Of a DNA stretch of 64,000 nucleotides, positions 56,740-64,000 are shown piece by piece (position 1 is the stretch's first letter; the number at the start of each line of letters is the position of its first letter). This DNA is from Cristatella mucedo (lineage: Eukaryota; Bryozoa; Phylactolaemata; Cristatellidae), in NCBI GenBank assembly GCA_009760855.2, contig WPIO01000119.1, positions 800,001 through 864,000 of the forward strand. The letters run 5' to 3'. Below the pieces are notes generated by a model that was given only the letters and a program-made list of their open reading frames with translations, made no database searches and had not been told where the DNA came from. Made by a program: the position numbers and the translations under genes.

Positions 56740-57675
56740 CCTTTCAAGCTCTGCCGCAGCAGGAAACCCGGCTGCTTCTCATTTGAGAAAGCCAATTTAC
56801 AAAATTAGGACGAGAAAAAATAGTCAAGAGTGAAAAACAAGAGGTGAAGACAAAAATGATTGGGATAAGTGCAGTGTGCCGTAAATATTGTCAGTGATGG
56901 TTTCGATGGCTGCTATTCACAGTGCTAACCTCAGGCTGAAAGACTCGGCCTCCACAATACCGGTGGTATAGTCCATTGCAGCTGGTAATGCAAAACACCG
57001 AATGCTTAATTATTGGTCTGCCTTATTACTTCGCAAAAATGTCGAAATGATTGGCTGTAAGTCGGTTGCAAGTTCCAAGTTCTGTGAGCCTTGTAACTGA
57101 AGGGACGATCTCCGACCCTGGAGGTTAATTAAAAGCAAAACAAAGCGAAAAGAGGTGAAAGAAGTGTTCATGCAACCTGCAATCTCCTGAAGAACTAATT
57201 CATACAAATATACCAGAGTAGTACGTAGAATAGCATTGTCATACGAAATGGCTTATAAGTATAATATTAACACTCGCAGCTTCCCGAGCACAGCCCGGAC
57301 TGAGAACGAGCCGGTCCGTGTTCCAAACTAACATTCTTACATGTCGAGCTCCGAGCACGCCCTGCGCCCTCTTCTCCATAGACGTTACACTCGCCTCTCG
57401 GGCCGTACGTACTGTGTAAAATTCGGATAGGCGAGGAAGCCACACAGCTCATGAGCCTTAACCCAAGTGCAACCACGTTGACCAAATAAGCACAGCTCAA
57501 GATGAGCGAATACATTTTGAAATAAGGATTTCTGCTTAATGGGCTGCTTTTGAAGCTGGGTGAGCAACCATATTCCTGGAAAGTTTCAAATTGTGTGGCT
57601 AAATGCCTCGCTACTAGGTTTTACCCAACTCTCCACCGTACGCTTACTGGACAGGCAGGCTTACCGAAAAGTAGT
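56740..57675. other. No gene recognised
   Basis: Overlapping reverse frames at 57239-57567 are GC-richer but show no motif. No repeat of the known families. Confidence 0.35.
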
Positions 57676-57679
57676 GAGT

Positions 57680-57765
57680 TAGTAATAGTAATAATAATAA
57701 TGCACTTGATAAAGTGCACTCAGAGAACCTTATCTCTTTCTAGGCGTTTCCTAGGCGCTTAGAGT
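57680..57765 (-). mobile_element. LINE-A 3' tail fragment
   Basis: AGTAATAATAATAATGCACT, TGATAAAGTGCACTCAGAGA and TCTCTTTCTAGGCG match the reversed LINE-A tail; TAGGCG is locally duplicated. Confidence 0.75.
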
Positions 57766-57769
57766 TGAT

Positions 57770-58450
57770 TAATTAGTCGGAATATAACGAGACAGCGTAG
57801 ACAAGCTTTTCTGTAGACCTTTAATTCAAGCAGCACTTATTTTACTATCATACAAACGTTGAAAGAATGTATGTGTTTGCTGAAGGGCTTAACAATTCAA
57901 AACTTATTATTATAGAGGGCGGATATTTCATTCGGATTGATTCTGATGAGTTCTGAGGTAATATGTGAAATACTCTAGTCAAGCTGATTTGGTGAGTGAG
58001 GCTTTCCGATTGAGGATTAGCACTTGGCTTGTATGAAATTAGGATATTGATGGTTAGCCTTTAATTAATATAGTTCACTGCTACCCAACTGCAAATGTTC
58101 ACAATGTAGCTGAGCGCGTTTGCATTGTCGAAAGTCAGGGAAGTATGAGAGAACATGCAAATATGCTCCACTTGCGTAAAACGGTAGCCTAGAAGATGCC
58201 TGTCGATTATATTATCAGAGGGAAAATTTCATATTCTGAAAAGGCTAGTGTCTAAGAAGTTCTATTAGGCATTCCATATTACTACAATTCATTGAGTAAT
58301 CTTTGTTAGCAAAATATACCTTCTGAATATTCTCCCTAAGGTCTAAATCGTGCACCTGAATTCGTGCAGTTGCAAAAGTGAAAAGATAAGCGCTCGAGAT
58401 GAATTTTGTGGTAAATAGTAGCAACAAATTCATGTAGATCCTAAACAAAA
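57770..58450. other. No gene recognised
   Basis: AT-rich, no repeat family or coding-like frame seen. Confidence 0.4.
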
Positions 58451-58455
58451 AGCGG

Positions 58456-58626
58456 AAAGAGAGAGAGAGAGAGGGAGAGAGAGGGAGATGAGAGCGAGAG
58501 ATAGATGGAGAGAGAGAAAGAGATAGAGAAAGATACAGAGATTGAGGGTGAGAGAGAGAGAGAGAGAGAAACGGTGAGAGAGCGAAAGAGAGTGAGAATC
58601 AGGCAGTGAGAGACATACAGAGAGAG

Positions 58627-58677
<51 letters not shown>

Positions 58678-58702
58678 GGGAGAGAGAGGGAGAGAGAGAG
58701 AG
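58456..58702 (+). repeat. Purine (GA)n-rich tract, about 245 bases
   Basis: Imperfect GAGAGA repeats with GGGAGA and AGATAGA variants; nearly all purine on this strand. The Leu-Ser frame on the other strand is an artefact. LINE-A coding remains follow it directly. Confidence 0.95.
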
Positions 58703-58905
58703 TCTGTCTAAATCACCGGTCATGACAGGGCAGATATGTAAGCCCAACAATGCCGACTTTATGGAGTGATTGGCTCGAAAGAACAACTTGAACTAAATTT
58801 ATTGGTTGGAAAATGTTGATATAAGATTTTAATTGGTCTGTCGATGGTCGTTGTAGTGTCTGTGATAGAAACGGAAACATTAGGGTTGGGGGAGAAGGGC
58901 CGGTG
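58703..58905 (-). mobile_element. LINE-A internal fragment, diverged
   Basis: Reverse frames read FRANHSIKSALLGL and FPFLSQTLQRPSTDQLKSYI, matching FRxNHSTKSAL and LPFLSKTLxRVVADQLNSYI of LINE-A RT. The frame is broken between them. Confidence 0.7.
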
Positions 58906-58909
58906 CTTC

Positions 58910-59285
58910 TGCTAGGAGAAAGAGATGATCGGCTAGGGCACTGATTTTTAGGGGGCACCAGAAAAACCAGAACACCAACTAATAGCTATCTTTTGGTGAG
59001 GTATAAAGAAACTATATAAAACAACTGTCCATGTAAAAAGTTTTATCTTAAAAATCCGCTAACAAGAATGAGCCAAAGAGTACAGGAACAACGGTGGAGG
59101 TGCGACCCGTTTGCAGTAGAGGTGGGTGCCACAATTACCAAGGGGCCCGAACTAGTGGTGAAATTCTTGTAAAGTTTCCTATTATCAAGAGCGGCTAGAG
59201 CATCAAACCCGGTGATGAAGTGTATATTCCTAGCCTCAAAAGCCAGTCAAGTATCATAGGTGACTAGGTACTGTAGTTCTCAATT
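58910..59285. other. Upstream flank of the long LINE-A copy, nothing recognised
   Basis: It may include the true 5' end of LINE-A, which I could not fix because only one other copy reaches this far. Confidence 0.35.
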
Positions 59286-59289
59286 GCAC

Positions 59290-62200
59290 AACGGAAACAT
59301 AGAGTGAAATGCCTCATCGTAGATCAGGTGCATTTCTAGATATTAATGTTGTTGCTAAGATTCCTGAACTATGCATTAACAAAGAAAAGCACCCCATAGC
59401 CAACACAGTGGCCGGAACCGCCGGCTCAGACACCACTCGTTGGGAGGGAACTGCTAGCTTAGTACCCGCTCTTTTGGTATTCCTAGCATTGTCTCGAACC
59501 GCTCAGCACGCTCTCCCACATGCATCAATGTAAATCTCTCTAGCTTAGTAGTCATCAGGCCTGTTGTAACTCCATCGGCCAGTCTTAACGCTTGCCTTTA
59601 GAATCCTTGCTCGATGTGCAATAAACCTCTGGTAATAAGCGACCTTATTTCTCAACATCGTATCAACCTGCTTGCCCTAACTGAAACTTGGCTAAAATCG
59701 ATAAACTTCCCGACAATTAAAAACGCTAATGTATCTGGTTTCTCATTCCTTCGAACCCTAGACCAATCAAAAGTGGAGGTGGAGTTGCTATTACCGTGCC
59801 CTCGAAATTCAACTTCAAGCCATTTTCAGTACCCTTGATGCAGTCTTTTGAACCAATTGTCTTGGTCTCATCCGTAAACAAGTAACAGATAGTGGCTGTA
59901 GTCTACCGCCCACCAGGTCCCACATCCTCCTTTATCTCAGATTTCTCCGATCTCATTTCGATTCTGTGTGCAATAAATCGATCCTTCCTCGTTATGGGTG
60001 ATTTCAACGTTCACTTTGATAACTTATCTGACGCTTTCAGCGCCGAATTTCGGGCATTGACTGACTCATTGTATCTTGTGGCTCATGTGCATGGCCCTAC
60101 CCACATCAAGGGTCACACACTCGACCAGATTTTCTCATACACCTGCACTTTGTCATCACCAATTATTACCAAGTCCCGCTTATTTGACCACATGCAGATC
60201 TCATTCAATCTACAGTGTGTGCCCTCATCCTCTAAAAAAACCTGTGAATCGCGAAACCTCAAGACCCTTGACATCGATGCTGTCCGTGCGACAATATCTA
60301 CTTCACCTCTGCTGCTCAGTCCTCCCTCCAATCTGTCATCATTGGTAGATAGCTACAACACGACACCAGCTGACACGCTCGACGAGTTTGCACCTCTGAC
60401 AAAGCTCACTGTGTGCCCCTGCACAGACGGCCTATGGTTCACCACAGACATTAAACTAGCCAGGTCTACTAAACGAAAGCTTGAAAAAGCATACAAAAGA
60501 TCCGGACTAACTGTCCAACGAGAGGCATATGAAGACTACTGTAGGTCTTACCAATCGATGCTCGCAAAGGCCAAGTCTAGCTTTTACGGAAACATTGTTT
60601 ATTGGCAGATGCACAATCCAAAAACGCTAATGTCGACAATAAACCATCTCCTCAACCGTTTCCATATTAGCTCCATACCTGATTATCCTTGTGATGATCT
60701 AGCCGATCGCTTCTCTCGATTCTTTGTGCAGAAGATATACAAGATCAGGGAATACATCCCTGCGATGACAACCTCCCCACTAGAGTGCTGCTCCTCGGTT
60801 CCTGGCTGCACCTCAATGTCTGCATTTAAGCAGGTCACTAGTGACCTAGTCCTAAAGTTCGTATCTCAATCAAAGAAGACAACAAGTCCCCTGGACACTA
60901 TTTCCACTGTCCTGCTCCTACGTTGCCTTGATCTGCTACTGCCATGCATAACTAATATAATTAATATGTCATTAGCCTCAGGTCATGTCCCAGCACCTTT
61001 CAAAAAAGCTGTAGTCATGCCAATTCTCAAGAAAGCTACACTTGACCAAGAGAACTTGAGCAACTACCGCCCAGTTTCCCTTCTACCATTCCTATCAAAG
61101 ACACTGGAACTGGTCGTGGCGGACCAGCTGAACTCATATATCGAAACCTCACACCTTGCTAGTAAGTATTAGTCTGGCTTTAGATGTAATCATTCCACAA
61201 AGTCAGCATTGATTAGGATATACAACGACCTACTAAGGAATACAGACATGGATAGAGTGTGTCTGCTTGTTTTGCTCGATGTTTCAGCAGCATTTGATAC
61301 CATTGATCATAAAGTTCTGCTAGAGCGCCTCTCATCTCGCCTGGGCATCACTGGCACTGCTCTGCAGTGGTACAGGTCCTTCTATCAGTGGGAGACTCCA
61401 GAGTGTTGACTTGAATGGACAAAGATTATCTGATGCGTCTGAAATATGGAGTACCTCAGGGCTCCGTACTAGGTCTGGTTCTTTTCATGGTCTATCCTCT
61501 CTCTTTTGCTGAAGTGATTGCCAAGCACAGTCAGGGCTTCCAATTCTATGCGGATGACACTCAGTTGTACCTTTGCTTTGATCCCTCCCAGCCTTCGAGC
61601 ACCTCAAATTCACTCAACTCACTTGCTGCATGCATTGATGACATCCGCACATGGATGGCTGCAATTTTTTAAACTAAAAGATGATAAAACTAACTTACTA
61701 GTTATGGGCAAACCCAGTGTGATTCAGAGATTAGAAAGGCTGAATCACTAAATAGGCTCTGCCAGCATATCTCCTACTGAATTAGCTCGAAATCTAGGTG
61801 TCATATTCCTAAGCGACCTCTCGTTAGACGACCTTATCTGCTCCTCAGTCAAATCTGCTTATTTTCAGCTTCATAACGTTCATACAATTCGCGCTTGTTT
61901 AGATAAGGATACCACGTCCAAGTTGGTCCATGCATTCGTGACATCCCGTCTCGACTTCTGCAACTCACTGCTTACTGGCTTACCAGCATGTGTGATCAGG
62001 TAATTGCAGCTGGTGCAAAACTCAGCAGCTAGGCTTGTCTGTCGTGAGCGTCGCAGTTGCCACATTACTCCACTTCTCGCCGACCTGCACTGGCTACCAG
62101 TCAAGCAACGGATTGACTTCAAGGTTTTGTCGCTCACTTTTAGGTCCCTTCCTTCTATGGCTCCAGCCTATCTCTCAGATATACTACCCATCAGGCCAAG

Positions 62201-62536
62201 CTCGTACTCCCTCCCAACCTGTTTCAGGACATTCCCTGACCTGACCACATTTAAAAGGAACCTAAAAACACGCCTATTTAGGACAGCAATTAGTGGGTCC
62301 CTGTGATTCGTCCTCGATGTGCTTATGAGTGCTGACACTGTGCATGCTGCCACTAACCACATTTGCATGCTGACCCTGTACATGTCACCCCGAACCATAT
62401 AACTCATTTTGTTTGTTTATCAAGCATGATTTTACTTACCATTCATCTGCATTTCTCTTTGCAGCTAATGTAAAACGCCTAGAAAGAGATTAAGTTCTCT
62501 GAGGGCGTTTCACCAAGTGCGTTTTTATTGTTATTA
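59290..62536 (+). mobile_element. Longest LINE-A copy (CR1/L2-like non-LTR retrotransposon)
   Basis: In order: a leader with a 74-codon frame (59309-59533), the start of an apurinic-type endonuclease (RINLLALTETWL, about 59660), its later motifs (VVYRPPGPTSSF, VMGDFNVHFDN, THIKGHTLDQIF), a linker, the RT ([56 protein letters not shown] with an intact YADD near 61546), the C-terminal domain ([16 protein letters not shown]) and the 3' UTR ending AAGTGCG and a T-rich tail. The longest open frame is 426 codons (59892-61172). It is dead: a frame break within the endonuclease, a stop (TAG) at 61169-61171, shifts near 61410 and 61672, a stop near 62001, and a deletion of about 130 bases in the C-terminus compared with the copy at 15007. 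Confidence 0.95.
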
Positions 62537-62539
62537 TAA

Positions 62540-64000
62540 GTTGCTGTGGTCTTAGAAGCGTGAGTTGCAGTGGTGCTTTGCAGGCTAAAATCAGTCTAGC
62601 TTGCTCCTAATGTCAGTTGCGAGTCCAAGTCCATTTGCAGAAGATAATTTATTCGAATTCATTTAATCCTGCCACAATAGGGCCGTATCAGGCCATGGTC
62701 CTCAGGTGGTGGTCGAACGGAAACTCTGCCTCTGGCTTTTTCTCTTAGCCACTGCTCGTTCTCATTGTGCTTTTGCATGATCTAATTATATGCACAACAG
62801 ACAGGGAGTCGCCGAACGGTGTAGCCGGTTTGATCACGCCGATGGTCCTGCCAAGGTGACGAGTAATACAGTTAATCGGCCGAAACTCGGTTTGCAGCAT
62901 GGGTGTGCAGCTGATGACTGGACGACCGGCTACCATCTCGCTTCTGACGGGAGGTTGTTGTATGAAAAGAATATTAGCTGCTGGTTGTCAGTCATTCCAC
63001 CCCCAGTTGTAAAGTACACGAGCAATATGAGAAACTATAGATTTTATTTATTTTTGCAGAGTTATGAGCCATAAAAAATCGTCAAGGGCACACAACGGTG
63101 AGAAAAGGACTGAATAGGCCAAAGAGCAAGCAAAAAGAAAATATATCTCTCCTAAAATACTCAAGGAAGCAAAAATCATTCAAACAATGGCCAGACGATT
63201 TAAAGACGTAACATTTCGAATTGTTTAAAAGTTTTTGGATGAGCAAGATGAACAAATCATAGTCCTAATTCCAAGTAATGCGACAAGCCAGACGGAGTTA
63301 AATGACAATCAAGGCAGTTTAAGTCTAGCATAAATATGAACCTGAGTTTTTATTAAAAATAGGTTCTGCCACACGGAGCTCTAATAAAAACAAAGTATTA
63401 ATGCGTTTTTAGTGATCAAATAACATTAGAGTAGAAAAACAAATTGAGCATAAATGCACGTGCCTGTGCAACTAGCAGTACCCACTCCCTGAATTGAGCT
63501 GCTAAAGTAGCTGCAAGGATTTGCCTGAAGGCTCTGAATTTATTTGCATTGGTGCAGCGAAGAGTGATTTATGTCAGCATCGGCTCTGCTTGGGAAGTCC
63601 TCAAAATTAATATATATTATGCCAATGATTTAGCGGAAAAAACTCAGTGCGACAAGATGGAAAAGTAAATCGGCATTCTGACACCTCTGAGATTAAACTA
63701 TGACAAAGTCTACAACGCTCTGTTTTAGAAGAATGACGTACGAGTCATAAATGATTTGCTGGAGCGATGAACAAATTTCAAGCGAAAACGCTTGCCTGTA
63801 ACATGGAAAAGTACCACCATTAGCATCCCTTCTTAACTGATCCAAGATTTTTTTAAGATGGATGTCACCAGCAAAGTTTTGCCATTATCATCAGCTGACT
63901 TGAGACCAGGAGTTATACAGCTGGAAAACTCTAAAACGTTTATAACACTCTCTGAACTGAAAAGAAATTCCATACAATATTATCGGATGTAACTCAAATG
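62540..64000. other. No gene recognised
   Basis: 62690-62960 is GC-richer with overlapping frames on both strands (forward 62790-63074, reverse 62745-62936) and no motif known to me. From 63060 on the sequence is AT-rich without coding-like frames. Confidence 0.35.

Noticed and set aside
58430-58786. Leu-Ser-rich reverse frame of 118 codons
   Set aside because: It is the complement of a GA tract fused to LINE-A remains, not a gene.
53160-62850. Similar phrases TCGCCAAACGGTGT near 53200 and TCGCCGAACGGTGT near 62810
   Set aside because: The match is about 14 bases with no similarity around it; chance is likely.

Overview
The window is a piece of animal nuclear genome. It has split genes with GT/AG introns and consistent phases, immunoglobulin-type exons, non-LTR retrotransposons, tRNA-like SINEs, an old Ty3/Gypsy element and many microsatellites; there is no operon-like packing. 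The one host gene I can support ends in a cytoplasmic tail like that of neuroglian/L1CAM, which points to a bilaterian. An invertebrate, perhaps a lophotrochozoan, fits, but I cannot fix the phylum.

Layout. 1-2,740: SINE, microsatellite, and a LINE-B relic split by a LINE-A copy. 3,753-21,861 (+): the 3' part of a transmembrane Ig-superfamily gene in at least seven exons. Its introns hold a Tc1 relic, several LINE-A copies, SINEs, a solo LTR and a 1.03-kb tandem duplication. 24,445-32,260: a nested stack in which an old LINE-A was split by a Gypsy element (24,518-30,571) and by a solo LTR (30,905-32,107); the Gypsy element itself took in a LINE-B and another solo LTR. 32,300-49,100: mostly unassigned sequence with scattered fragments and a few open frames of coding-like composition. 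49,105-62,536: a LINE-A-rich stretch, including the longest copy (59,290-62,536) and a second LINE-B. 62,537-64,000: nothing recognised.

The repeats fall into two CR1/L2-like LINE families (A and B), two tRNA-like SINE families (I and II), a short-LTR Gypsy element and a long solo-LTR family that begins TGTAACGCC. SINE II carries a 3' end like that of LINE-A, so LINE-A is its likely source of mobility. Target duplications and flanking sequence let the order of several insertions be read directly. The most interesting point is the host gene: an ectodomain that ends in Ig domains, with no fibronectin III exon seen, joined to an L1-family tail whose FIGQY-like box lies one base out of frame with the exon before it.
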